This document shows positions 9,206 through 17,449 of a DNA stretch of 39,035 nucleotides, one piece after another. Position 1 is the first letter of the stretch, and each line of letters opens with the position of its first letter. The DNA is taken from the NCBI GenBank assembly GCA_038321615.1, contig JBBQFC010000031.1, positions 1 to 39,035 of the forward strand, written 5' to 3'. This DNA is from JBBQFC01 sp038321615 (GTDB lineage Bacteria; Bacteroidota; Bacteroidia; Flavobacteriales_D; Cryomorphaceae). The notes under the pieces were generated by a model, which was given only the letters and a program-made list of their open reading frames with translations, made no database searches and was not told where the DNA came from. The position numbers and the translations under genes were made by a program.

Positions 9206-9230
9206 GATTTGAGAATTTGGTTATACAAGA

Positions 9231-9257
9231 AAGACCCCGTCCTGACGACGGGGTCTT
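9231..9257 (-). terminator. Rho-independent terminator after the PfpI-like gene
   Basis: A perfect 11-bp stem (AAGACCCCGTC pairing with GACGGGGTCTT) with the 5-base loop at 9242-9246. On the minus strand it follows the stop at 9282 and is trailed by a T-rich run. It separates the PfpI-like gene from the FAD oxidoreductase gene. The plus strand also has four T residues after the stem, so it could act in both directions. Confidence 0.85.
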
Positions 9258-9281
9258 TTAATAATTGGCATTAAATCAATT

Positions 9282-9857
9282 TTATGCGTGCTGTTCTTCA
9301 TGTTTTCCTTCAGCCACTTCTTCGATCAATTTGTCGATAAAAGCAGGAAGATCTTCGGGGCTTCGTGATGTTACCAAGCCGTCGTCGACAACTACTTCTT
9401 GATCCTTAAAAATCGCACCAGCATTTTCCAGATCGATTCGGATAGAAGGGTAAGATGTCATCTCACGACCTTCTACTACTTTGGCGCTAATTAGAACTTG
9501 TGGACCGTGACAGATAGAAGCTACTGGCTTCTTCTGGCCAAAAAATGCTTTGGTGAATCGTAATGCACTTTCTTCGTTTCGGAGTTTATCGGGATTTATC
9601 ACCCCGCCCGGAATGAATAGGGCGTTGTAATCATTTGCGTTTGCTTCATCGAGTGTGCGATCTACTGAAATAGTTTTGCCCCAGTTGCCCTCATGCCAGG
9701 CCTTGATTTCTCCAGATTTTAAGCTAATAATATGACATATGGCTCCCTGCGCTTTCATTGCTTCAAGTGGCTCGAAAAGTTCACTCTGTTCAAAGCCGTC
9801 CATAGCTAAAATGGCTATTTTTCTTCCATTAAGGTTTTCTCTTTCTTGTGAATTCAT
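9282..9857 (-). CDS. DJ-1/PfpI family protein (type 1 glutamine amidotransferase-like)
   Basis: A 191-residue single-domain protein. The opening KIAILAMDGFEQSEL has the conserved Glu (E23) after the first strand, and VASICHGPQ holds the nucleophile Cys116 followed by His117 in the usual strand-turn-helix elbow. The C-terminal VVDDGLVTSRSPEDLPAF is typical of the PfpI/YhbO branch. Members have been reported as intracellular proteases, glyoxalase III or protein deglycases, usually tied to carbonyl or oxidative stress. The exact activity is disputed in the family and cannot be fixed here. The length matches a full family member. It has its own terminator and a non-coding region upstream, so it is likely monocistronic. 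The His-rich ending (KHEEQHA) is unremarkable. Confidence 0.88.
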   Translation of the reverse strand: MNSQERENLNGRKIAILAMDGFEQSELFEPLEAMKAQGAICHIISLKSGEIKAWHEGNWGKTISVDRTLDEANANDYNALFIPGGVINPDKLRNEESALRFTKAFFGQKKPVASICHGPQVLISAKVVEGREMTSYPSIRIDLENAGAIFKDQEVVVDDGLVTSRSPEDLPAFIDKLIEEVAEGKHEEQHA

Positions 9858-10331
9858 TTTATTGTGATTTAAAGGTTTATAGAGAGATGGAAACTGCTTG
9901 TCCGCGTTACCATCCGAATTTCATGTAATAGCGTGCAGGAAGTGTTCCAAGTTGATACAATAGTTTCGACAGGAATCAATGCGCTGACCTTGAGCGGTAT
10001 AAAATCAGCTCGCATTTTACCGCGGACAGCGTGTTGTGGAGCTAACGTTACAGGTTGTGGAATTGAATCCTTCGCGATATATAGGTGTTCCAGCATACTG
10101 ATGGGTTTGGTAGGGGTTTACACAGCGGAGCTTAATGGCATGAGCCCAGATGCTTCGGATCAGGGTTCTTTAACCGAAAAGATAAAATTAGACCTGCGAC
10201 AGGGAGAATTTCCAGCAGAGCAAAATAATGAAAGCAATCATGACCCGCCGAGATCACATCTCCAATCATCGTTCAAAAACCATCCCCGCGCTTCCCGTAT
10301 AATCGCCTTCGAAATCGTAATTTCGCGGGCA
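9858..10331. other. Divergent intergenic region, no gene supported
   Basis: 474 bases lie between the minus-strand PfpI-like gene and the plus-strand helicase. The helicase frame stays open upstream to 9933, but those 133 codons give a Cys- and Ser-rich sequence unlike any helicase N-terminus. I read them as non-coding. A near-consensus -7 box (TAATTTCG, 10318-10325) sits 6 bases before the helicase ATG. I see no RNA gene or terminator here. Confidence 0.5.
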
Positions 10332-12632
10332 ATGCTAGACTTAAATTCACTTAATGCCGCCCAGCGCGCGGCAGCCGAACATACCGAAGGGCCGTCGATG
10401 GTTATCGCAGGTGCCGGTTCGGGTAAAACACGCGTGCTCACCTATCGCATAGCACACCTCATTGAGAAAGGGGTCGATCCATTTCAAATTCTGTCGCTCA
10501 CTTTTACCAACAAGGCCGCCAAGGAGATGAAAGCACGAATTGCCGTATTGCTGGGCAATGCCGACGTGCGCAATATCTGGATGGGTACTTTTCACAGCAT
10601 TTTCGCTCGTATATTAAGGATCGAAGCTTCCAAAATTAACTATCCATCCAATTTCTCTATTTACGACAGTGCCGACTCCAAAAGTTTGATCAGGAGCATT
10701 GTAAAAGAGATGAATTTCGATGATAAAATTTACAAACCCAGTACAGTGGCCAGCCGCATATCGAGTGCTAAAAATAATCTCATTTCACCCAGAGCTTACC
10801 GCGAGAACCCGGAAATAATGGGCGAAGATGCTATGAGCGGCAAACCCAAATTGGTGGACGTGTACGCCATGTACAATCAGCGACTCTTTCAATCGTCGGC
10901 GATGGATTTTGACGATCTGCTCTACAAAACCAATGTCCTGCTTCGCGACTTTCCAGAGGTGCTGGTAAAGTACCAGCATAAGTTTCGGTATATTCTAGTT
11001 GATGAGTATCAGGATACCAATTTCAGCCAATATCTCATCGTTAAAAAACTTGCCGCGCTCAACGAAAATCTCTGTGTGGTAGGCGATGACGCTCAAAGTA
11101 TTTACGGCTTTCGCGGCGCCAACATTCAAAATATTCTCAATTTTAAAAAGGATTATCCCGATTACTCCCTATTCAAGTTGGAGCAGAATTATCGCTCGAC
11201 CAAAAACATTGTGGAAGCCGCTAATAGCATCATCGGCAAGAATAAAGATCAGATCAAAAAAAACGTGTGGACGGCCAACGAGGAAGGCAACAAACTCAAA
11301 GTAAACCGATCGCTCAGCGACAACGATGAAGGGCTATTTGTGGCCAACGACATTTTCAAAGAGATCGGAATTTCGGGGGCGAGCAACAAGAGTTTTGCCA
11401 TTCTCTACCGCACCAACTCTCAAAGCCGGGCCATGGAAGAAGCCCTTCGAAAGATAAATATCCCTTACCGAATTTACGGTGGAACGAGTTTCTACCAGCG
11501 GAAAGAGATTAAGGATTTACTTGCCTACTTCCGCCTGGCGGCAAACCCCAAAGATGAAGAATCGCTAAAACGGGTAATTAACTATCCCGCTCGGGGCATT
11601 GGCAAAACGACCTTAGAGAAAGTAACCATCCTGGCGTCGGAACGAGGCGTAAGTTATTGGGAAACCATAACCACCTACCTACCCCAGCTCGAAGTGAATG
11701 CGGGTGCCAAACTGAAATTGCAAGATTTCACCACGATGGTGCGGAGCCATGGTGCTCAAATCGATTCGGCGGAAGCCTTCACCCTAGCAGAAGATATCGC
11801 CAAATCAAGCGGTTTGCTGCGCGAGCTTTACGCCGATAAATCGCCGGAGGGCTTAAGCAGATTTGAAAATGTGCAGGAATTGCTCAATGGTATTAAGGAA
11901 TTTACCGACAAAGGCCCGGAAGCTGAAGAAGGCAAAAAGCCAAACCTCAGCGATTTCCTTATTGATGTGGCTCTGCTCACCGATGCCGATCAAACCGACG
12001 ACGACGATAACAAGGTGGGGCTTATGACGATACACGCGTCAAAAGGACTTGAATTTCCCTTCGTTTATATTGTCGGATTGGAAGAGAACCTTTTTCCATC
12101 ACAATTATCGCTGGGCGAGCGCAGTGAACTCGAAGAAGAAAGACGTCTCTTCTATGTGGCGCTAACAAGAGCCGAGAAAAAAGCGACGCTTACTTATGCC
12201 ATGTCGCGTTATCGTTATGGACAGCTCAATCAATCGGAGCCAAGCCGTTTTATCGACGAAATAGATCCGGAATATTTGGATTTGCCCTCCAGCGTGCGTC
12301 TACCGTATCAAGAAAAGGAAAGCAGTTTTGGAGGCACACCTTGGGGCAGAAATAGTCGGCCCGCTTACCAGACTCCGCAGCGAAACAGCCCGCTGGAGTC
12401 AGCAGCTCCACCGGCCAATATGAAGCGGGTGAGCCAGGTAGCTTTGGCTGGAAGTGGCGGAAGCACCGGTATTTTGCCCGGCATGCAAGTAGCCCACGAA
12501 AAATTTGGCAAAGGAAAAGTACTGAATATAGAAGGGGAAGCTCCAAACGAAAAGGCGACCGTGTTTTTCCCGAGCGTCGGACAAAAGCAATTATTGCTCA
12601 AATATGCCAAACTCGATGTTTTAGAAAATTGA
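10332..12632 (+). CDS. pcrA: ATP-dependent DNA helicase PcrA/UvrD
   Basis: A 766-residue superfamily 1A helicase that moves 3'-5' on single-stranded DNA in repair, replication restart and removal of recombinase. All motifs are present: LNAAQRAAAE (Q-motif) near residue 8, Walker A AGAGSGKTR near 27-35, DEYQDTN (motif II) at 224-230, VGDDAQSIYGFRGA (III), EQNYRST (IV), GLMTIHASKGLEFPFVYIVG (V) and RRLFYVALTRAEK (VI). The C-terminal 55 residues after LPGMQVAHEKFGKGKV form the Tudor-like fold that in PcrA contacts RNA polymerase. The start at 10332 is chosen because MLDLNSLNAAQR matches the family N-terminus; the open frame further upstream does not. The length is usual for the family. The gene is probably expressed alone, since the next gene has a promoter-like box. 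Confidence 0.95.
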   Translation: MLDLNSLNAAQRAAAEHTEGPSMVIAGAGSGKTRVLTYRIAHLIEKGVDPFQILSLTFTNKAAKEMKARIAVLLGNADVRNIWMGTFHSIFARILRIEASKINYPSNFSIYDSADSKSLIRSIVKEMNFDDKIYKPSTVASRISSAKNNLISPRAYRENPEIMGEDAMSGKPKLVDVYAMYNQRLFQSSAMDFDDLLYKTNVLLRDFPEVLVKYQHKFRYILVDEYQDTNFSQYLIVKKLAALNENLCVVGDDAQSIYGFRGANIQNILNFKKDYPDYSLFKLEQNYRSTKNIVEAANSIIGKNKDQIKKNVWTANEEGNKLKVNRSLSDNDEGLFVANDIFKEIGISGASNKSFAILYRTNSQSRAMEEALRKINIPYRIYGGTSFYQRKEIKDLLAYFRLAANPKDEESLKRVINYPARGIGKTTLEKVTILASERGVSYWETITTYLPQLEVNAGAKLKLQDFTTMVRSHGAQIDSAEAFTLAEDIAKSSGLLRELYADKSPEGLSRFENVQELLNGIKEFTDKGPEAEEGKKPNLSDFLIDVALLTDADQTDDDDNKVGLMTIHASKGLEFPFVYIVGLEENLFPSQLSLGERSELEEERRLFYVALTRAEKKATLTYAMSRYRYGQLNQSEPSRFIDEIDPEYLDLPSSVRLPYQEKESSFGGTPWGRNSRPAYQTPQRNSPLESAAPPANMKRVSQVALAGSGGSTGILPGMQVAHEKFGKGKVLNIEGEAPNEKATVFFPSVGQKQLLLKYAKLDVLEN

Positions 12633-12712
12633 TTGCTTCGATTTCCACCTTCGCGGTTTACATGCTGCTTTGACCTACTAAAAATTGATCGTTCCCAAGC
12701 TAAAGAAAAAAT

Positions 12713-12720
12713 TACCTTTG
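12713..12720 (+). promoter_or_regulatory. Candidate Bacteroidota -7 promoter box for DUF4290-murA
   Basis: TACCTTTG matches the TAnnTTTG consensus. The nearest upstream TTG is at 12685-12687, a spacer of 25 bases, slightly longer than the usual 17-23. It would give a leader of roughly 145 bases before the 12873 ATG. The match is short and could be chance. Confidence 0.45.
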
Positions 12721-12872
12721 CAACAGGTGTCCAATTAAATTTAGCACACGTACACCATTATCAACAGGCCTCCACATTCCGATGTAAATAAGTTAGGCAG
12801 AGCGTTCTTCGGGGCATCTTCAACTTCACTACTTTTCGATCGGTTAGCATGGCGGGCCATCTACACACACTT

Positions 12873-13529
12873 ATGAAATTGACATACAACAGCAGCCGCC
12901 CCGACATTATTATTGCCGAATATGGCCGTGGCATCCACCTTATGGTGGAGCATTGCGCAAGCATCGCCGACCGTGAAGAACGAAACCGGTGCGCCCGAGC
13001 GATCATTAGTACCATGGGCAACCTATTTCCACAATTGCGCGACGTCGAAGATTACCGCCATAAACTTTGGGATCACCTACACGTGATGTCGAACTTCCAA
13101 CTCGACGTTGACTCCCCCTACCCCGTTCCTTCGCAGGAGTCATTGGCGGCTAAACCCCGACCTGTGCCTTATCCAAAAGGAAATATAAAATACGGGCACT
13201 ATGGTAAAACCGTGGAATTGATTATCGAAGAAGTGGCGGCCATAGAGGACGATGAAAAACGCAGACAAGCGTCAATTGGGGTAGCCAACCTAATGAAACG
13301 CTCCTATGTAGTTTGGAATCAAAATTCCGTTAAGGACGAAGTGATAGCCAACGACTTAAAGAAACTTTCAAACGGCCGACTAACTGTCGAAAACCCTGAA
13401 GAAGCATTGACTCCCACCCGCGACGTAATCCAGCAAATGGGTGGAGTAAACACCAACAGCACACCGACAAATAACCAAAAACGAAACAAGTTCTCAGGCC
13501 GGAAAGGCCAGTTCAAAAAAAGAAAATAG
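12873..13529 (+). CDS. DUF4290 domain protein
   Basis: A 218-residue cytosolic protein of the DUF4290 family, which is found in Bacteroidota and often sits beside murA, as here (3-base gap). The N-terminal region YNSSRPDIIIAEYGRGIHLMVEH and the block IADREERNRCARAIISTMGNLFP are the parts I recognise. A second helical block (YGKTVELIIEEVAAIEDDEKRRQ) follows near residue 115. The C-terminus turns into a basic, low-complexity tail rich in Asn, Lys and Arg (NNQKRNKFSGRKGQFKKRK), which suggests nucleic-acid or membrane-surface contact. No function is known to me. The start at 12873 is preferred because the family begins a few residues before the YNxxRP segment; an in-frame ATG at 12849 would add eight residues. 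Confidence 0.85.
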   Translation: MKLTYNSSRPDIIIAEYGRGIHLMVEHCASIADREERNRCARAIISTMGNLFPQLRDVEDYRHKLWDHLHVMSNFQLDVDSPYPVPSQESLAAKPRPVPYPKGNIKYGHYGKTVELIIEEVAAIEDDEKRRQASIGVANLMKRSYVVWNQNSVKDEVIANDLKKLSNGRLTVENPEEALTPTRDVIQQMGGVNTNSTPTNNQKRNKFSGRKGQFKKRK

Positions 13530-13532
13530 CGT

Positions 13533-14840
13533 ATGGGGTATTTCGAAATCAAAGGCGGCAAACGATTATCAGGTGAGATCGTGCCGCAGGGAGCCAAAAA
13601 TGAAGTATTGCAAATTTTATGTGCCGTACTTCTCACTCCCGAACGTGTTGAAATCGAAAACGTCCCAGATATCGTAGATGTCAACAAGCTCATCGACCTT
13701 CTCGGCGACCTCGGCGTAAAAGTCGAGAAACTGGCCAAAGAACACTACGCTTTCACGGCATCTGACGTGAACGTAGATTACCTCAATAGCGAATCATTTA
13801 AAAAGAAAGGTGGCAGCCTTCGCGGATCCGTAATGATCGTGGGACCTCTGCTCGCCCGTTTTGGCAAAGGATATATCCCCAAACCCGGCGGGGATAAAAT
13901 TGGCCGACGGCGATTGGATACGCATTTCATTGGCTTCCAAAAATTGGGAGCGAAATTTGATTTTGAGTCGAAAGAAAGCTTTTATCGCGTAGAAGCTAAA
14001 GAGCTGCGCGGCACCTTCCTCCACCTCGATGAACCATCGGTAACGGGTACCGCAAACATTATTATGGCCGCATCGATGGCCAAGGGTACCACTACTATTT
14101 ACAACGCCGCCTGCGAACCATACATCCAGCAGCTTTGCAAAATGCTCAATAGCATGGGTGGAAAAATCACCGGGGCTGGATCGAACCTTATTCATATCGA
14201 AGGAGTCGATTACCTAGGTGGTTGCAAGCACCGCGTGCTTCCCGACATGATCGAAATAGGTAGTTTCATCGGCCTTGCAGCCATGACACAATCAGAAATT
14301 ACGATCAAAAATGTCAATTACCCGATGCTTGGGATTATCCCAGATACTTTTCGGCGTTTAGGCATTGAAATAGAGCTAAAGGGCGATGATCTATACATAC
14401 CCGCTCAAGATCATTACGCCATTGAGACCTATATCGATGGATCGATTATGACCATCTCCGACCACCCTTGGCCGGGCTTCACACCCGACTTGATAAGCAT
14501 CGTTCTGGTGGTGGCTACGCAAGCTAAAGGAGCCGTATTGGTGCATCAGAAAATGTTTGAAAGCCGCTTATTCTTCGTCGATAAATTGATCGATATGGGT
14601 GCGCAGATCATCCTCTGCGATCCGCACCGCGCCACTGTTATTGGCATCGACCGACAGGTGAACCTTCGCGGTATCTCCATGACGTCGCCCGACATCCGCG
14701 CGGGCGTAGCACTTCTTATTGCCGCCCTGAGCGCCGATGGTAAGAGCACCATTCATAACATCGAACAAATAGACCGCGGGTATCAACATATCGATACGCG
14801 GCTTAAAGCTTTGGGTGCAGATATCCAAAGAATGTCGTAA
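13533..14840 (+). CDS. murA: UDP-N-acetylglucosamine 1-carboxyvinyltransferase with Asp in place of the active-site Cys
   Basis: A 435-residue EPSP-synthase-fold enzyme that transfers enolpyruvate from PEP to UDP-GlcNAc, the first committed step of peptidoglycan synthesis in the cytosol. K22 and N23 in the segment QGAKNE are the conserved substrate-binding pair. The flexible active-site loop reads KPGGDKIGRRRLDTH, where enterobacterial MurA has GGCTIGARPVD, so Asp121 replaces the catalytic Cys115 that fosfomycin alkylates. The C-terminal SPDIRAGVALLIAALSADGKS is the usual signature. The gene follows DUF4290 by three bases, so they share an mRNA. The Asp form is active in other bacteria that carry it, and such enzymes are intrinsically fosfomycin-insensitive. 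Confidence 0.95.
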   Translation: MGYFEIKGGKRLSGEIVPQGAKNEVLQILCAVLLTPERVEIENVPDIVDVNKLIDLLGDLGVKVEKLAKEHYAFTASDVNVDYLNSESFKKKGGSLRGSVMIVGPLLARFGKGYIPKPGGDKIGRRRLDTHFIGFQKLGAKFDFESKESFYRVEAKELRGTFLHLDEPSVTGTANIIMAASMAKGTTTIYNAACEPYIQQLCKMLNSMGGKITGAGSNLIHIEGVDYLGGCKHRVLPDMIEIGSFIGLAAMTQSEITIKNVNYPMLGIIPDTFRRLGIEIELKGDDLYIPAQDHYAIETYIDGSIMTISDHPWPGFTPDLISIVLVVATQAKGAVLVHQKMFESRLFFVDKLIDMGAQIILCDPHRATVIGIDRQVNLRGISMTSPDIRAGVALLIAALSADGKSTIHNIEQIDRGYQHIDTRLKALGADIQRMS

Positions 14841-14883
14841 TTTGGAATAATATTTGCCCATAGGGCATTGAAATTAATGTACT

Positions 14884-15438
14884 ATGAAACTTAGAATTAT
14901 TCTCCCAGCACTTGCACTCACGGGTGTTTTCGCTGCCTTTGCTTACGCTAACAATGCTGATTCCAATGTGGAAGAAACGCAAACTGTAGGTCTGCACATT
15001 GGCGATGAAGCTCCTGAGCTATCTCTTGCAGGTCCGGACGGAAAAGTGATAAAACTTTCCTCCCTACGCGGAAAAGTGGTATTGATCGATTTTTGGGCTT
15101 CTTGGTGTGGCCCGTGTCGCCGCGAAAACCCCAATGTGGTAGCCGCTTACGACAAGTACAGCAAGGCTAAGTTTAAAGATGGCAAAGGATTTGAAGTCTA
15201 CAGCGTGAGTTTAGACAAGAGCAAGGACAAATGGGTAGAGGCCATTGAGCAGGATAAATTGCATTGGAAGGCTCACGTAAGCGACCTTGGTGGCTGGGAA
15301 TCAGCACCAGTAAGCACTTACGGAATCCGCAGCATTCCCCAAAGTATCTTGATCGACAAGAACGGTATCATCATCGCTCAAAACCTGCGTGGCCAACAAT
15401 TGCATATGGCGCTCGACGGTTTGGTAGCGAGTTTCTAA
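14884..15438 (+). CDS. Periplasmic thioredoxin-like protein (TlpA/AhpC-TSA type)
   Basis: A 184-residue exported protein. Residues 1-23 form a signal peptide (MKLRIILPALALTGVFAAFAYA) followed by a short acidic linker. The domain opens with GDEAPELSLAGPDGKVIKLSSLRGK and contains the redox motif WASWCGPCR, with C75 and C78. The cis-Pro lies in IRSIPQSILIDKNG. TlpA/ResA-type proteins reduce periplasmic disulfides, for instance during cytochrome c maturation or in keeping exported proteins reduced. The partner is not identifiable here. The gene sits 43 bases after murA and is followed by a weak hairpin terminator, so it may be the last gene of the murA unit. Confidence 0.88.
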   Translation: MKLRIILPALALTGVFAAFAYANNADSNVEETQTVGLHIGDEAPELSLAGPDGKVIKLSSLRGKVVLIDFWASWCGPCRRENPNVVAAYDKYSKAKFKDGKGFEVYSVSLDKSKDKWVEAIEQDKLHWKAHVSDLGGWESAPVSTYGIRSIPQSILIDKNGIIIAQNLRGQQLHMALDGLVASF

Positions 15439-15458
15439 ACGAAATACAAATAAACGTG

Positions 15459-15487
15459 AAACCCTGCTTTTTGGAGTGGGGTTTTTT
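15459..15487 (+). terminator. Weak Rho-independent terminator after the thioredoxin-like gene
   Basis: AAACCC pairs with GGGTTT across a loop of about 16 bases and runs into a T-tract at 15482-15487 and beyond. The stem is short, so termination may be partial. It stands between the thioredoxin-like gene and the grpE promoter. Confidence 0.6.
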
Positions 15488-15534
15488 ATTTTTCATCCTG
15501 CCGAAATGGCATAATCACTCCATTGGCAAGTTAT

Positions 15535-15562
15535 TTGACCTTGCGGTGGCAAATTAGATTTG
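15535..15562 (+). promoter_or_regulatory. Bacteroidota-type promoter for grpE-dnaJ
   Basis: TTG at 15535-15537, a 17-base spacer, then TAGATTTG at 15555-15562. This is an exact match to TTG-N17-TAnnTTTG. The -7 box ends only two bases before the ATG at 15565, so transcription would begin at or inside the first codons. Either the mRNA is nearly leaderless or translation starts further down at 15631. Confidence 0.65.
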
Positions 15563-15564
15563 TA

Positions 15565-16185
15565 ATGATGCACGACGCAAAGCAATCTGCTGCTGAAGAA
15601 GCAGCCGCCGAAGCTGAAACAGCCCACGATATGAACGAAAATGAGCACACCACCCCTGAACAGGAAGATGTTGTAACAGACCAATCACAAGAGCAAAAAG
15701 AAGTTTCAGAGAGCGAAACTGGCGGTAACACCGACAACGCGCTGACGGAATTGCAGGCCAAATATGACAGCTTAAATGACAAATATCTTCGGCTATACAG
15801 CGATTTCGAAAATTTACGCCGACGCGCCGCACGCGAGAAACTTGAAATGCTGGGTTCTGCCGGTTCCGACATCATAAAGGAATTATTACCCGTACTCGAC
15901 GATCTCGATCGTGCCGAGCAGGTGAATGAGCAAACCATTGACCCTGAAGTGATCAAGGAAGGCTTCAAGCTCATCCGCAACAAGTTGATGCACAATATGG
16001 AGCAGCGCGGCTTGAAGCCGATGAAAAGCGTCGGAGAACCCTTTGATACGGAATTTCACGAAGCCATTACGAAAATCCCTGCACCGAAACCCGCTCAAAA
16101 AGGCAAAGTGGTAGATGAAGCCGAGAAAGGCTATTTCTACAATGACAAGGTATTGCGATACGCCAAGGTAATCGTAGGAGAATAA
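15565..16185 (+). CDS. grpE: Nucleotide exchange factor GrpE
   Basis: A 206-residue co-chaperone that releases ADP from DnaK. The first 60 or so residues are acidic and Ala/Glu/Gln-rich, then a long coiled-coil (ELQAKYDSLNDKYLRLYSDFENLRRR) leads into the four-helix and beta-wing domain with ELLPVLDDLDRA, GFKLIRNKL, PFDTEFHEAI and the C-terminal GYFYNDKVLRYAKVIVGE. These are the standard GrpE landmarks. The start is uncertain: 15565 and 15568 are adjacent ATGs just after a strong promoter box, and an in-frame ATG at 15631 would give a more usual N-terminal length with a leader of about 65 bases. The frame is open from 15523 but that start lies inside the promoter. dnaJ follows at 39 bases; dnaK is not in the window. 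Confidence 0.92.
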   Translation: MMHDAKQSAAEEAAAEAETAHDMNENEHTTPEQEDVVTDQSQEQKEVSESETGGNTDNALTELQAKYDSLNDKYLRLYSDFENLRRRAAREKLEMLGSAGSDIIKELLPVLDDLDRAEQVNEQTIDPEVIKEGFKLIRNKLMHNMEQRGLKPMKSVGEPFDTEFHEAITKIPAPKPAQKGKVVDEAEKGYFYNDKVLRYAKVIVGE

Positions 16186-16224
16186 ACATCACGACCGCGG
16201 CCAATGTGCCGCAATTATTATTTT

Positions 16225-17337
16225 ATGTCAAAACGAGACTTTTACGAGATACTAGGGGTAACACGCCAGACCGACCAAGCTGAATTGAAAAAAGCCTATC
16301 GGAAGATGGCTATCAAGCATCACCCCGATAAAAATCCGAACGACCCGAAAGCTGAGCATCAGTTCAAGGAAGCGGCTGAGGCCTACGAAGTGCTGAGCGA
16401 CCAAAACAAAAGAGCGCGCTACGATCGCTTCGGGCACGAAGGTGTGCGCGGAGCTGGCGGAGGCTACTCGGGTGGCGGCATGAATATGGACGATATTTTC
16501 TCGCAATTTGGAGACATTTTCGGTTCTGCATTTGGCGGTGGTGGTGGATTTGGTGGAGGCCAGCGCTACCGTCAGAAAGGCTCCAATATGCGCATCAAAG
16601 TAAAGCTCGACTTGGGCGAAGTGATGAATGGAACCACCAAGAAAATCAAGGTAAACAAGCTCGTAATGGCCGAAGGAGCAACTTATTCCGACTGCCGAAC
16701 CTGCCGCGGGTCAGGCCAAGTGAGCCGCATTACGAACACCATTCTCGGACAAATGCAGACTACTTCCATCTGCCCTACTTGTCAAGGCAGTGGCAAATCG
16801 ATCGATAAGCGTCCTGCCGGATCGGATGAAAATGGAATGATTCGAAAAGAAGAAGTAATCAGTATTGATATCCCAGCCGGCGTGGAAGAAGGTATGCAGC
16901 TAAACGTAAGCGGCAAAGGAAACGCTGCTCCAATGGGAGGCGTTCCGGGCGATCTCCTTGTGGTGATCGAAGAATTAGAGCACCCCACTATAAAGCGAAA
17001 TGGTCAAAACCTGCATACCGACCTCTATGTAAGTTTCATCGATGCCACCTTGGGAGGTTCGGCAGAAGTCGATCTTGTTGACGGAAAGGCTAAAATTCCG
17101 GTCGATCCAGGTACCCAAAGCGGAAAACTAGTCCGCCTGCGGGGCAAAGGGTTGCCTAGCGTGCAGCAGCATGGTAAAGGAGATATGTTGGTATACATCA
17201 ACGTATGGACCCCACAAGAACTCAACAAAGACGAACGAAAAATTCTTGAAAATCTCCGCGAAAGCATGAATTTTCAGCCCGTGATAGGCCATAGCGAAAA
17301 GAGCTTCTTCCAAAAGGTTAAGGACTTATTCGAGTAG
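16225..17337 (+). CDS. dnaJ: Chaperone DnaJ with a single remaining zinc centre
   Basis: A 370-residue Hsp40 that loads clients on DnaK. The J domain (residues 1-70) has the HPD motif in HHPDKNPN. A Gly/Phe linker with GGGGGFGGG follows. The Cys-rich region keeps only two of four CxxCxGxG repeats: CRTCRGSG (C157, C160) and CPTCQGSG (C183, C186). By position these are repeats 2 and 3, which make zinc centre II. Repeats 1 and 4, which make centre I, are replaced by VMAEGATY and DKRPAGSDENGM. The C-terminal client-binding domains begin at VISIDIPAGVEEGMQL. The start at 16225 gives the normal MSKRDFYEILGV; seven upstream in-frame codons are ignored. I recall similar two-repeat DnaJ proteins in flavobacteria, so this may be a lineage trait. 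Confidence 0.94.
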   Translation: MSKRDFYEILGVTRQTDQAELKKAYRKMAIKHHPDKNPNDPKAEHQFKEAAEAYEVLSDQNKRARYDRFGHEGVRGAGGGYSGGGMNMDDIFSQFGDIFGSAFGGGGGFGGGQRYRQKGSNMRIKVKLDLGEVMNGTTKKIKVNKLVMAEGATYSDCRTCRGSGQVSRITNTILGQMQTTSICPTCQGSGKSIDKRPAGSDENGMIRKEEVISIDIPAGVEEGMQLNVSGKGNAAPMGGVPGDLLVVIEELEHPTIKRNGQNLHTDLYVSFIDATLGGSAEVDLVDGKAKIPVDPGTQSGKLVRLRGKGLPSVQQHGKGDMLVYINVWTPQELNKDERKILENLRESMNFQPVIGHSEKSFFQKVKDLFE

Positions 17338-17386
17338 ATTTTATTTCCGCCAATTGCTGCTTCCGAGCATTTATTGTGCAGGAAAG

Positions 17387-17402
17387 AACCTGAATTCAGG
17401 TT
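17387..17402. promoter_or_regulatory. Perfect 16-bp palindrome upstream of nadC
   Basis: AACCTGAATTCAGGTT is a perfect palindrome without a loop, placed 48 bases before the preferred nadC start and directly before TTGACA. It lacks a T-tract, so it is more like a dimer-binding operator than a terminator. Its 12-bp core recurs at 36555-36566. The binding protein is unknown. Confidence 0.45.
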
Positions 17403-17449
17403 ATTGACAAATTATGGCCAACTTTGCAGCCGAATCTCTAACTGGAGCT

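Noticed and set aside
9933..10331. N-terminal extension of the helicase by 133 codons
   Set aside because: The sequence is unlike any PcrA/UvrD N-terminus, and the family starts exactly at the ATG at 10332.
16204..16224. Seven extra N-terminal codons for DnaJ
   Set aside because: DnaJ begins with its J domain; the ATG at 16225 gives the usual start.
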